64,000 bases of DNA from Clostridia bacterium (GTDB taxonomy: Bacteria > Bacillota > Clostridia > Christensenellales > Borkfalkiaceae), in contig JAFTPU010000012.1 in assembly GCA_017463105.1 (NCBI GenBank), forward strand, positions 93,022-157,021, in the 5' to 3' direction. This document shows, piece after piece, positions 14,943-23,486 of this stretch; the stretch's first letter is position 1; every line of letters begins with the position of its first letter. Position numbers and translations under genes: made by a program. The notes under the pieces are model-generated. The model did no database searches. It worked only from the letters and a program-made list of their open reading frames with translations, and had not been told where the DNA came from.

Positions 14943-16190
14943 ATGGGGCTGATGGCAAAAATCGGACAGGTATTTTCAAGAAAACGGGAGCCTGAACTGC
15001 GGACGATTATTCGCGAATATTACGGCGGAAACGTCGGCTGGTTCGCGTGGAATTACGCGCAGAATATTTATTCCATTCCCGAAGTGCGGACGGCAATCGA
15101 GAAATTCGCGGGTATCTTTGCCGTGATTCCGAAATATTTTGAACGCAAGGATAAAAGGGGTTTTGTCACTTATTATGAGGACGAGGCTTCGCGCGTTATC
15201 AACGTAAAAGCAAACCCGTTGCAAAACGCCACGCAGTTTTGGGTAAACGCGATTACGATGCTGATGCTACACAGCAACGTCTTTGTGGAGCCGACGTTTA
15301 ATCGGCAAACAGGCGCGTTGCAATACTTATATGTATTACCGCGCGACAGCTTTGATTTCACGCTCCACGAAAATTATGCTACGGTGAAATTTTTGGGGCT
15401 TGGGAAAACGTACCGCATGGACGATTTAATTTATTTGAATCGTTTTTCACAGCTTTCCGGAGGGACGAAAAACGACCTCGGCTTATATGAAACGGTCATT
15501 CAGGCGTTGGCTTCACAGGCGATTAACGTAGCAAATCCCAAAAAACCGCGGGCGATATTACAAGCCCAAGTCGGCTCGCAGGGTAACTTGAAATCGACGG
15601 ATAAAACGGGTACGATGAAAGACCTCAAAGGCAATTTCGACGAGGCGGTAAACGGGATTGTTTATTTCGACCCGCAATGGAAGGTAACGCCTATCAACTG
15701 GCAGGAAAACGACGTCAACCGTGAACTGATGCAGTTTATCGTAAATATCGTTTACAACTATTTCGGAATGACGGAAAATATCGTCAACAATAAGGCGGGC
15801 GAGCTGGAATGGGCAATGTTCGTCAAAACGAACGTCGAGCCTATCGCAAAACAGATTGAGCAGGAATTTACGGCGAAGCTGTTTACGAAACGGGAGCAGG
15901 AAGTGGGAAATCGTTTGGAATTGGACGTATTCAATCTTTCAATTTCCACTCTGCAAGCAAAAACGGCGTACTTCAACGTCGCTTCAAGGCAAGGCGTGCA
16001 CAATATCGACGAAATGCGCGAGATCGTCGGCTATCCGCCTCTTCCCGACGGGTTGGGGCAAATGTTCAGGGTAACCGCCGACACCGTCGATATTACAAAG
16101 GTAAACGAATATCAGATGTCGAAAAACGGAAAGGGCAATTTTAGCGAGGAGAAGTCGCCGTCGCCCGATTCGGAAGGAGGTAAGCAATGA
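14943..16190 (+). CDS. Phage portal protein, HK97 type
   Basis: A 415-aa subunit of the dodecameric portal through which DNA enters and leaves the head. ATG 14943 is chosen because AAAGGAAGG precedes it. Family features: YSIPEVRTAIEKFAGIFA near the N-terminus, the central LSGGTKNDLGLYET, and NYFGMTENIVNNKAGELEW, the usual clip/stem region. It overlaps the protease gene by 4 nt. Confidence 0.94.
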   Translation: MGLMAKIGQVFSRKREPELRTIIREYYGGNVGWFAWNYAQNIYSIPEVRTAIEKFAGIFAVIPKYFERKDKRGFVTYYEDEASRVINVKANPLQNATQFWVNAITMLMLHSNVFVEPTFNRQTGALQYLYVLPRDSFDFTLHENYATVKFLGLGKTYRMDDLIYLNRFSQLSGGTKNDLGLYETVIQALASQAINVANPKKPRAILQAQVGSQGNLKSTDKTGTMKDLKGNFDEAVNGIVYFDPQWKVTPINWQENDVNRELMQFIVNIVYNYFGMTENIVNNKAGELEWAMFVKTNVEPIAKQIEQEFTAKLFTKREQEVGNRLELDVFNLSISTLQAKTAYFNVASRQGVHNIDEMREIVGYPPLPDGLGQMFRVTADTVDITKVNEYQMSKNGKGNFSEEKSPSPDSEGGKQ

Positions 16191-16855
16191 AAATCAGGGA
16201 CGAAAAAATGCCGAATTTGAGAAGCGCGTATCATTTTAAAGCAAATTTTAAAACGGAATGCCGTTCGCAGGAGGACGGTAACGGCGGTAAAAAGCTGGTT
16301 ATACGCGGATATCCCATTTTGTTCAACGTAGAAACGAAAATTTACGATTGGTGGTACGGCGAGGTTACGGAAGTAATTTTACCGACGGCACTCGAAGGCA
16401 CGAAAATGGACGGCTTGTACCTGCTCGTAGGGCATAACCCCGACAACGTGCTGGGGCGCGAGGGCGTTAATATGCGCTTGGAAATCGACGAAACAGGTTT
16501 GTTTTTCGAATGTGAGCTGCCGAATACGCAGCTTGCGCGCGATTGGTATAACCTTATCGAAAGCGGAATCGTGGACGGTATGAGCTTTGGCTTTATCAGT
16601 CACGATAAGGTGAACGATTCCACGCTGACGAGAACGATTACGCACATTGACGAACTGTACGAAATCACGATAACACCGTTCCCCGCTTATTACGAAGCGA
16701 GTGTGGTTGCAAAGGCAAACGCGAAAACGGAGGAAGAGAACGTCCGCATCGCCGCCGAAGAGGAACTTCGCGCTCGTAGAGAAGCCGAAGAGAAAGCGCG
16801 AAAAGAAGAAGCGGAAAAACGGCAAAAATTCATAAAGGAAATGGAGGACTGGTAA
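16187..16855 (+). CDS. HK97-family prohead maturation protease
   Basis: A 222-aa serine protease that cleaves capsid scaffold segments before expansion. H83 in LVGHNPD and S133 in VDGMSFGF match the catalytic His and Ser of the family. FPAYYEASV marks the end of the protease fold. The last 45 residues are a charged coiled coil (EEELRARREAEEKARKEEA) that may link it to the capsid precursor. Confidence 0.94.
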   Translation: MKIRDEKMPNLRSAYHFKANFKTECRSQEDGNGGKKLVIRGYPILFNVETKIYDWWYGEVTEVILPTALEGTKMDGLYLLVGHNPDNVLGREGVNMRLEIDETGLFFECELPNTQLARDWYNLIESGIVDGMSFGFISHDKVNDSTLTRTITHIDELYEITITPFPAYYEASVVAKANAKTEEENVRIAAEEELRARREAEEKARKEEAEKRQKFIKEMEDW

Positions 16856-18054
16856 TGGACGGATTTATCGAAGAAATGAGAGATATCGATTTAGACATTC
16901 AGGCACTGATCGCCCGTAAAGAGGCGATCAAACAAAAAGCTATCGAGCACAGGGATTCGATTACCGACGAGGAGCAAGCGCAGCTGCGCAGCGAAAAGAC
17001 GGAAATCGAAACGAAGCTCAAAGTGTTGGAACAATGTAAAAAAGACCTGCAAGAGCGGGCAAATCAAAAGGAAAAAGGAGAAAACGGAACTATGGACAAC
17101 GCAATGTTACATTTCAAAGAAGGTATGGAGCGCGCCGACGTGCTGAACACGCTGGAATACAGGTCGGCGTTCTTTAAAACGATGCAGGGGAAAGAGCTGA
17201 CGACAGAGGAAAAAAGAAGTATGACCTCGGCGGCGGAATCGGGCGGTGCGGCTATCCCCACGCAAACGATGAATATGATTATCGGGCAGATTCAGGAATC
17301 GCCTACGGTGCTCAATTTGATTACCGTGCTGAATATTCCCGAACTTATTTCGTTGCCGATTGAAAACCTCGTCAACGACGCGGCTTGGATTTCGGAAACG
17401 GGCGATTCTACGCCGAGCGAGGACAAGCTTGGGTCGCTGACGTTGAGCGCGTACAAGCTCATCAAGACGGTCAAGATTTCGGCAAAGCTGAAAGAAATGG
17501 CAATCGACGCGTTCGAGGCTTGGATCGTCGGGGCAATCACGAAGAAGATGACGGCGGCTTGCCAAAAGGCGGTGTTCGACGGTACGGGCGTGGAACAGCC
17601 CACGGGCTTGAATACGATTACTTGGAACGATACGAACAGCGTTTCCGCAACGGGCGCGCCCACCTACGACAATCTCGTGGATACGGAAGCACTCGTGGGC
17701 GAGGACTATATTTCGAACGCCGTTTGGGTAATGAACCGCAAAACGAAAGCGATGGTTATGAAGCTGAAAGACGACCAAAAGCGGCCCATTTTCGAAAGGG
17801 CGGTCGAGGACGGCTTCGTGGGGTATTTGCTCGGCTATCCTGTGCGTCTCAACAAGCACGTTAAAAACGGCGAGGCGTTTTTGGGCGACTGGAAGGCTGC
17901 GTACGTTATGAACTTTGCAAAGGCTATCGAGTACGCCGTATCGAAAGAGGCGGGCTTTATGAGCGGTTCGACGATCTATCGCGGGCTTGCGCTCGTAGAC
18001 GGTAAGCCGACGAAAATCGAGGGTGCGATGGCGAAGCTGATCGTTACCGAGTAA
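16855..18054 (+). CDS. Major capsid protein, HK97 fold
   Basis: A 399-aa head subunit. Residues 1-75 are a coiled coil (delta domain) serving as internal scaffold and probably removed by the protease. The HK97 fold follows: ESGGAAIPTQTMNMII near 125, the spine helix region, and GYPVRLNKHVKNGEAFLGDW in the P domain. ATG overlaps the protease stop. No separate scaffold gene is present, consistent with a fused delta domain. Confidence 0.95.
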   Translation: MDGFIEEMRDIDLDIQALIARKEAIKQKAIEHRDSITDEEQAQLRSEKTEIETKLKVLEQCKKDLQERANQKEKGENGTMDNAMLHFKEGMERADVLNTLEYRSAFFKTMQGKELTTEEKRSMTSAAESGGAAIPTQTMNMIIGQIQESPTVLNLITVLNIPELISLPIENLVNDAAWISETGDSTPSEDKLGSLTLSAYKLIKTVKISAKLKEMAIDAFEAWIVGAITKKMTAACQKAVFDGTGVEQPTGLNTITWNDTNSVSATGAPTYDNLVDTEALVGEDYISNAVWVMNRKTKAMVMKLKDDQKRPIFERAVEDGFVGYLLGYPVRLNKHVKNGEAFLGDWKAAYVMNFAKAIEYAVSKEAGFMSGSTIYRGLALVDGKPTKIEGAMAKLIVTE

Positions 18055-18067
18055 GGAGTGAAAAGCA

Positions 18068-18355
18068 ATGTCGGATTTGTTGACAACGTTTAAATTGACG
18101 ATAGGCGATCTTACGCCGAATACGGAAAACGACGGCTATTATCAAAATTTTATCAATCAAGCCAAAGCACAGTTATTATCTAACGATATAGACGAAGAAA
18201 CGCTGACGGGCACCGAGCTTGGGCAATCGGCGGTTGTGGCGTATGCCGAGGCTTTGATGAATAAGCGCGACGTGGCGACGGATCCGACGTTGACTCTTCT
18301 TCGCAACACACTTTCCGCACAAACCAAAGGAAAACGCTATGCTGACGAATCCTAA
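18068..18355 (+). CDS. Head-tail connector, gp6-like
   Basis: A 95-aa helical protein (FKLTIGDLTPNTENDGYYQNF, LGQSAVVAYAEALMNKRD) of the size, fold class and position of HK97 gp6-type adaptors that sit under the portal. Start after AAGGAGTG. Confidence 0.82.
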   Translation: MSDLLTTFKLTIGDLTPNTENDGYYQNFINQAKAQLLSNDIDEETLTGTELGQSAVVAYAEALMNKRDVATDPTLTLLRNTLSAQTKGKRYADES

Positions 18356-18698
18356 AAAATATATTCTTGCCGACGTGAAAAGCGTGCAAAATACGGAAAC
18401 GGGCGATAGGACGAAGGTTGTTACAAGCGCGCGCGTTCTCGTGGATACGGTCGATTTGGTAGGCGTAAACACGGCGCAGCTGGGACAAATTCAGGGCTTT
18501 ACCCTTTCGTATTCGGTAGAGATTTCCCGGGCGTTATATAAAAATGAAAAATTTTTATATTTCGACGGGGCTTTATACGAAGTGAAAACCTTGGGTAAGA
18601 CGAAGATTCCGACGAAAATGCTCTTAAACGTGCAGGCGTTAAAGGACGAAGAAACGCTGACGGCGATAGAGGTATGGATAAATGAAAATTTACGATAA
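18339..18698 (+). CDS. Head closure / stopper protein
   Basis: A 119-aa beta-rich protein (YILADVKSVQNTETGDRTKV, FLYFDGALYEVKTLGKTKIP) that follows the connector and overlaps it by 17 nt. Position and size fit the stopper that seals the head after packaging. Assignment is mainly positional. Confidence 0.7.
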   Translation: MLTNPKKYILADVKSVQNTETGDRTKVVTSARVLVDTVDLVGVNTAQLGQIQGFTLSYSVEISRALYKNEKFLYFDGALYEVKTLGKTKIPTKMLLNVQALKDEETLTAIEVWINENLR

Positions 18699-19074
18699 AT
18701 CATCGGCGGGGGCGTTGTGGGAGCTCGTAAGCCCGTTGCTTGTATACGGCAAGGAATTGCCCATCTACAAAGAGGTTATGGACGAGGACGAAAACGACGT
18801 GCCTAATTCGTATCTTCTTATTCGCCGTGATATTACCGACAGAGGTAAAATCCGCGGCGACGGGCAGACCCTTTACCGCAAGTCGAGTTGCGATTTGATA
18901 CTCGTTTCAAAATCCAAAGGGAAAAACTCGGGGGATATTCACAATATCAATATCGAGCGTATCAAAGAGGTTTTGGAAAAGGCGGAAGTCGCCTACGAGG
19001 GGCATAATCTCGGCTATAACGAGGCTCAAAAACAGTCGGAATATTCGTGGAGCGTAGAATTGATTTATGGCTGA
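18682..19074 (+). CDS. Probable tail terminator or tail-completion protein
   Basis: A 130-aa mixed alpha/beta protein with a short N-terminal helix, a beta core (SYLLIRRDITDRGKI, SCDLILVSKSKGKN) and an end YSWSVELIYG. It lies in the connector cluster where the tail terminator or gp10-type gene is expected. No family signature strong enough to choose. Confidence 0.62.
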   Translation: MKIYDKSSAGALWELVSPLLVYGKELPIYKEVMDEDENDVPNSYLLIRRDITDRGKIRGDGQTLYRKSSCDLILVSKSKGKNSGDIHNINIERIKEVLEKAEVAYEGHNLGYNEAQKQSEYSWSVELIYG

Positions 19075-19477
19075 TTGGAAGGGCAGAAAACGTAAGCCGC
19101 GGAGCAAGCGACAATCGTTAAAGCCTACTCTAAACGAGCTCCAAGCCGCGCTTTCGGAGTTTCTCGACGATATTCAAGCGGAAATTTACGAAAAAGTAGA
19201 TCGCGGCTTGGATAAAGCCACGGAATACTTAAAGGGCAAACTGGAAGACGCGACGCCTATCGACAGCGGTATAACGCGTGGAAAGTGGGAAGCAGACCTC
19301 CGTTATACGAACGTGCGGTATATCAATAACGTACAGTGTAACGAAAACGGCATTCCTATCGTCAATCTTTTGGAGTTTGGAAGCAGAGGCAAACCGTTCG
19401 TGCGGAAGACGGTTGCGGAAAGTCAAAACGAAGTAATCAACATCATAAAAGGAGAAATCGAAAATGGGAGCTCTTGA
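19067..19477 (+). CDS. HK97 gp10-like tail-completion protein
   Basis: A 136-aa protein with a very basic N-terminus, a long helix and the family-type motif EDATPIDSGITRGKW, followed by NLLEFGSRGKPFVRKTV. This matches the gp10/tail-component family that joins tail to head. It overlaps both neighbours by 8-14 nt. Confidence 0.78.
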   Translation: MADWKGRKRKPRSKRQSLKPTLNELQAALSEFLDDIQAEIYEKVDRGLDKATEYLKGKLEDATPIDSGITRGKWEADLRYTNVRYINNVQCNENGIPIVNLLEFGSRGKPFVRKTVAESQNEVINIIKGEIENGSS

Positions 19478-20120
19478 TAAAAACAATAAAGACCTCGTGC
19501 AATACAACGTGCAAAACGCGGTGTATGCGCTTGCCGACGATACGGCGGGTACGGTCAAGCCTTTGACCTTTATGAACACCTTTTCCAAGGACAGAAACGT
19601 AAAGGTTAAGGATTTTTACGGCGACGGCGAGGTACAGGATTCGGCGTATTCCGATTTAACGATATCGGGCGCGGTCGGCGTGACGGCGCGCGACATGGAT
19701 TTCGAAAAAGATATCGGACTCGTTGAAACGCTGAAAGACGGATTGTCGGCGGAGCTTGCCGTAACGGGCACGAAACGCGTGCATTTGGGTTTGGAAACCT
19801 TTATCAAAAAGAAAGGGCAGGCGGCGCAGGTAAAGCGCGTATGGGTATTCAATTTACAAATTTCGCCCCCGTCGGAGTCCTTGACGCAGACGAAGGAAGA
19901 CATTACCGAAAGCACGTTCGATTACAGCTACGTAGGCTACGGCGTAAACGTCAAATCGGCTGACGGTTCAGCCGATTACGTGGATGAAAACGGTATGCGT
20001 AAAAAGGCGTTTACCGTATCGGCTCGGCCCGATGATGCGGGTTATAAAACTTTTTTTGAGAAAGTGCCCGTACCTACCGTCGCCACCACTACAACGACAA
20101 CCACAACCACCACGGAATAA
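19464..20120 (+). CDS. Major tail tube protein, phi13 family type
   Basis: A 218-aa tube subunit. The N-terminal pattern VQNAVYALADDTAGTVKPLT and the middle DSAYSDLTISGAVGVTARDM fit the phi13-type major tail protein of siphophages. The C-terminus ends in a run of ten Thr (VATTTTTTTTTTE), an unusual low-complexity tail. A hairpin follows the gene. Confidence 0.88.
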   Translation: MGALDKNNKDLVQYNVQNAVYALADDTAGTVKPLTFMNTFSKDRNVKVKDFYGDGEVQDSAYSDLTISGAVGVTARDMDFEKDIGLVETLKDGLSAELAVTGTKRVHLGLETFIKKKGQAAQVKRVWVFNLQISPPSESLTQTKEDITESTFDYSYVGYGVNVKSADGSADYVDENGMRKKAFTVSARPDDAGYKTFFEKVPVPTVATTTTTTTTTTE

Positions 20121-20125
20121 ACAAA

Positions 20126-20155
20126 AAACGCTCCTTTCGGCAGAATGGAGCGTTT
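20126..20155 (+). terminator. Attenuator-type hairpin after the tail tube gene
   Basis: AAACGCTCC, 12-nt loop, GGAGCGTTT, then only TTT. A partial terminator here would lower expression of the downstream chaperone and tape measure relative to the abundant tube protein. Confidence 0.6.
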
Positions 20156-20158
20156 AAA

Positions 20159-20217
20159 GGGGCGATCCGGCTTGGGCGTAGCGCCATTGCGTAGCCGTTG
20201 AACTCGGCTGTCGCCCT
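20159..20217 (+). other. Compact structured element between tail tube and chaperone genes
   Basis: GGGGCGA (20159-20165) pairs with TCGCCCT (20211-20217). Inside, CGGCT pairs with AGCCG and a small GGCG/CGCC hairpin fits, with GCCG/CGGC as an alternative. It ends 26 nt before the next start codon and could act as an RNA structure in the leader. Confidence 0.4.
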
Positions 20218-20243
20218 TCACCTTATGGCGCAAGGAGGATATT

Positions 20244-20624
20244 ATGAAAATTTATTTACCGGTCGTCACGAAAAATGAGTACGACAATAAAAGCAAAACA
20301 CACTTATTCGAAACGCAGGAACGGTCGTTTGAATTCGATTGTTCTTTGGGCTGCCAAATGAAATGGGAAGCAAAATTCCCTGCGCAAGCGGAAAAGGAAT
20401 CTATTGTAGATTACGTAAAGCGTGTTTCCGAATATCCGCATTCTGCGGCGACCTTGCTTTCAAAAATGAAAGCCGTCTATTGCTTCATAAACGGCGAAAA
20501 CCTTTCGTTTGAATCATTCGTCAGGATGTTCGACTTTACCCGTCGTGAGTACGTAGAAACGCTCACGGAGCGATTTAAGGAGATATTCGACCTTTTCGAA
20601 AGCGAGGCGGCAGAAAAAAACTGA
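20244..20624 (+). CDS. Tail assembly chaperone, zero-frame product (gpG-like)
   Basis: A 126-aa protein between tube and tape-measure genes, where siphophages encode the chaperone that coats the tape measure. N-terminal beta strands (MKIYLPVVTKNEY, ERSFEFDCSLGC) and a helical C-terminal half. The last codons contain an A AAA AAC slippery heptamer just before TGA, so a second product extended in the -1 frame to 20914 is expected. Start after AAGGAGG. Confidence 0.82.
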   Translation: MKIYLPVVTKNEYDNKSKTHLFETQERSFEFDCSLGCQMKWEAKFPAQAEKESIVDYVKRVSEYPHSAATLLSKMKAVYCFINGENLSFESFVRMFDFTRREYVETLTERFKEIFDLFESEAAEKN

Positions 20625-20914
20625 GTGGGCATCGGAAGGAACTCGTGCGGATATTTTCGAAAATCCGCACGGCGGATTTGCAGTCAACTGCAAAAAACTT
20701 TCCGATGCCGAAATCGCTGGAGTATATTAAAATCCTGGGAAACGAGGGGATTGCGTGGCAGGGCTTACACGTAACGGACGCTTTTAGCCTCGTTTGTTCT
20801 ATCCGTATTGACGCGGCAAAAAAATATTTGCATATCAAAGGACAGGAACGGCTGAAAAAAGCGGGGATAAATTCTTTTACTAGCGCAACGCAGGAAGATT
20901 TCGACAGTTTATAA
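20244..20914 (+). CDS. Predicted frameshifted tail chaperone fusion (gpGT-like)
   Basis: A -1 shift at 20615-20621 would join the 126-aa protein to a downstream domain (about 20622-20914), giving about 223 aa. The downstream domain (PKSLEYIKILGNEGIAWQGL, then QERLKKAGINSF) has the size expected of a T domain that recruits tube protein. The -1 phase is exactly that seen in lambda G/GT. It also contains dispersed palindrome copy 4 in its linker. Confidence 0.72.
20615..20621 (+). promoter_or_regulatory. Programmed -1 frameshift site A AAA AAC
   Basis: Canonical X XXY YYZ heptamer in the correct phase (GAA AAA AAC TGA). A 26-nt hairpin with GTGCGGAT/ATCCGCAC arms lies downstream at 20645-20670, a little far for a classic stimulator. 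Confidence 0.78.
20678..20693. repeat. Dispersed palindrome, copy 4
   Basis: TTGCAGTCAACTGCAA plus A run, identical to copy 1, here read as LQSTAKN within the frameshift extension of the tail chaperone. Confidence 0.75.
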
Positions 20915-20924
20915 GGAGGTTATT

Positions 20925-22631
20925 ATGTCCCAAAAGAGCTATACCGTAAAAATCGGCGCGGATACGCAGGATTTTATTAAAGGCATAAGAACAGCTGAAA
21001 AAGAAATCGGTAAAACGCAAAAAACGGCGAATAACCTTTCAAAGAGCCTCGACCTTAAATTCAGCGATACCAAGCTGACGGCGGCGCAAAAGCAATACCA
21101 AAAGGCGTTGGCACAAACGGAGGCAAACGCCGACAGCTTGCGTAAAAAATTACAAGAACTGGAAGAGGGCGGTCACGTCGATACAGCCGATTATTCCGAG
21201 CTGGAATTGCTGTTGGCGAAAACGGAAACGAAAGCGGACGAGCTCCGTCAAAAGCTTGAAAAGCTGAACGACGTAAAGGTAGAGAAGCTTTCGGAAAAAT
21301 TCGAAAGCTTAGGCGGTAAGCTTACGAACGCGGGGAAAAAGATGCAGGGTCTTTCGCTCGGCGCGGCGGGTGTTATTGCGGGCGGTGCGGCGATCGTGAA
21401 ATCGGCGGCAACGGCGGGCGCGGAGATAGACGACCTTTCTCAACGCTTCGACGTTTCGGCGGAAACCATCCAACGCTGGCAGTATCTCGCTATGCAGGGC
21501 GGCGTAGACGTGGACGTGTTCACGAAGGGACTTGTAAAAATGCGCGCGGCGGTTGCTGACGTGGCGACGGGAACGAACAACAAAGCGACGGAATCGCTGT
21601 TTGCGTTGGGACTTGACCCTACGCAGTTTTCTTCTACGGAGGAAATGGTCAACTCCATCACGCAAGCGCTTGCTTCCATGGAAGATAAAACGCTGCAAAC
21701 AGCGTATGCAAACGAAATATTCGGCGATAAAATCGCCACGGAGATGCTGCAATATATCAACGCGGGCACGGAGGATATCGCCAAGTGGAACGCCGAATTC
21801 GATGCGATGTCGCCGCTTACAAGCGAACAGGTTAAAAATCTTGCCGATCTTGACGATCAGTTTAACCGTTTAAAAACTTCGATGTCGAACGCGGGGGCAG
21901 AGCTGGGCTTGGCGTTCGCGCCGATTATGGAAAAGGCGATCGGGTGGATAGAGGAACACGTTATTCCCGCCATAGAGAAGCTTTCGGAAAAATTCAGCGA
22001 GCTTCCCGAGGGAACACAAAACTTTCTTTTCGGCGGGTTGGCGCTCATAGCATTCGGCGCGCCGTTTTTGAAATTTTGCGGGGGTATTACGGGCGGAATC
22101 GGCAAAGTGGTAAAAGCCTTTAAAGATTTACAGCCTGCACAATTAAAAGCCGCGGGCGGTTTTACGGCGGTGTTGGCGGCGGCTGGCTTGGCGTTTGCTT
22201 TATTTGAAAATTGGGGCAAGATGGAAACTTGGCAAAAGGTTTTAGGCGTAATCGGTGTCGTCACCGTTGCGGTGCTGGGCTTGGCGATGGCGTTCGGCGC
22301 GTTTCATTCGGCGGTAAGCATGGGGCTTGCCGTTGCGGGTATCATTGCGGGTATCGCCGCAGTTTCCACCGCCTTGCTTACGGCAAAGGACGAGTTTGAC
22401 GTTCCCGATACCTCGGGAAGCTCGGGAACGACCCCTTCAACCGATTTTTCATACGACCCCGACGATTACGATATTCCCGAATATCCAACCACGGGTAACA
22501 GCTATACGGAAAACTCGTCAAACGACACCTATAACGTGACAGTCGTGATAGAAGGTTCGGAGCTTTCCAAAGAAGAGATTGCCGAAGAGGTCAGCAAAAA
22601 AATCGCCACGCTGGCGCAGTCGAGGGGGTAA
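20925..22631 (+). CDS. Tail tape measure protein
   Basis: A 568-aa protein that sets tail length. Residues 1-150 are coiled coil (SYTVKIGADTQDFIKGIRTA), followed by the tape-measure core (FDVSAETIQRWQYLAMQGG), hydrophobic segments near 410-500 (MAFGAFHSAVSMGLAVAGII and neighbours) and a short acidic Ser/Tyr-rich tail. It is short for the family, so a short tail is predicted. Start after AAGGAGG. Confidence 0.92.
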   Translation: MSQKSYTVKIGADTQDFIKGIRTAEKEIGKTQKTANNLSKSLDLKFSDTKLTAAQKQYQKALAQTEANADSLRKKLQELEEGGHVDTADYSELELLLAKTETKADELRQKLEKLNDVKVEKLSEKFESLGGKLTNAGKKMQGLSLGAAGVIAGGAAIVKSAATAGAEIDDLSQRFDVSAETIQRWQYLAMQGGVDVDVFTKGLVKMRAAVADVATGTNNKATESLFALGLDPTQFSSTEEMVNSITQALASMEDKTLQTAYANEIFGDKIATEMLQYINAGTEDIAKWNAEFDAMSPLTSEQVKNLADLDDQFNRLKTSMSNAGAELGLAFAPIMEKAIGWIEEHVIPAIEKLSEKFSELPEGTQNFLFGGLALIAFGAPFLKFCGGITGGIGKVVKAFKDLQPAQLKAAGGFTAVLAAAGLAFALFENWGKMETWQKVLGVIGVVTVAVLGLAMAFGAFHSAVSMGLAVAGIIAGIAAVSTALLTAKDEFDVPDTSGSSGTTPSTDFSYDPDDYDIPEYPTTGNSYTENSSNDTYNVTVVIEGSELSKEEIAEEVSKKIATLAQSRG

Positions 22632-22634
22632 ATT

Positions 22635-23486
22635 ATGCGAAAATTTGCGTTTGTCGTATTCGGTATCGATAATACGATTATCGACCGTACGCCGCTCGAT
22701 CTCGTGACTGATCTCGGCGGTTTGGGCTGGAAACTCAAGCTTACTACGATTTCGGGCGACGTCGTTTCGGTGATCACGAAGGTGGTGCAGGAAAAGCAGT
22801 CCGTAAGTCTTACTTTAAACTTTTTGGGACGTGGCTACGAAAAATACGCGATACTCTCGCAATGGCTGCAAAAATATGCGCGGGCGGAAAATCATCTTGC
22901 GCTCGAATACGACGACGGCGTATCGAAAAGATACGTGGAGGGGCGGGTAACGGCGCTTGGGCGTACGGAAAAGGACGAGTATCAAAATCTCGTCGCGCCG
23001 CTCACTTTTACCCCTTTGACGCCGTTTTTCCGCGTGATCGAGAACAGTATCAAAATACAGGTTTCCGCAATCGGAAAATGCTATCCGTTCAAATATCCGT
23101 ATTCGTACGGAAAAAATAAGCTCGAGAACAATGAAATCGATAATCCGTATCTTGCGGACATACCCGTCACAGTGACGATTTACGGCGCAATATCCAATCC
23201 TACCGTCTCTTTGCTTTATCTTGACTCGGATTACAATTGGACGGTATATAATACGGTCAAATTCCCCGATCTCGATTTGACGGAGGGACAGCATATACTT
23301 ATCAACAGCGCGCAAAGAAAGATTTGGTATTTCGACGGCGCTTCTTTACTGGATTACTCGGCACATACCGATCCGTCGCTCGACAGTTTTTTGATGGCGC
23401 AAAACGGGGTAAGCAGGATATCGGTCAACCTCGAAACGCTGGACAGCGGTCGACTGGAAGGAAATTGGAGGCAATATACTTTATGA
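22635..23486 (+). CDS. Distal tail protein (Dit-like)
   Basis: A 283-aa hub protein at the tail tip. The N-terminal half has the Dit pattern (LTTISGDVVSVITKVVQ, SLTLNFLGRGYEKYAIL, VEGRVTALGRTEKDEY, then PLTFTPLTPFFR); the C-terminal half is a beta-sandwich (TVTIYGAISNPTVSLLY) like Dit galectin-type domains. It overlaps the next gene through ATGA. Confidence 0.82.
   Translation: MRKFAFVVFGIDNTIIDRTPLDLVTDLGGLGWKLKLTTISGDVVSVITKVVQEKQSVSLTLNFLGRGYEKYAILSQWLQKYARAENHLALEYDDGVSKRYVEGRVTALGRTEKDEYQNLVAPLTFTPLTPFFRVIENSIKIQVSAIGKCYPFKYPYSYGKNKLENNEIDNPYLADIPVTVTIYGAISNPTVSLLYLDSDYNWTVYNTVKFPDLDLTEGQHILINSAQRKIWYFDGASLLDYSAHTDPSLDSFLMAQNGVSRISVNLETLDSGRLEGNWRQYTL

Noticed and set aside
20082-20117. 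Contingency microsatellite in the tail tube gene
   Set aside because: The ACN-rich run encodes Thr, but codons are mixed (ACT, ACA, ACG, ACC), so slippage is unlikely; treated as a low-complexity tail.
20159-20217. tRNA gene
   Set aside because: A 7-bp acceptor-like stem is present, but the element is only 59 nt, without a standard T loop or anticodon arm.
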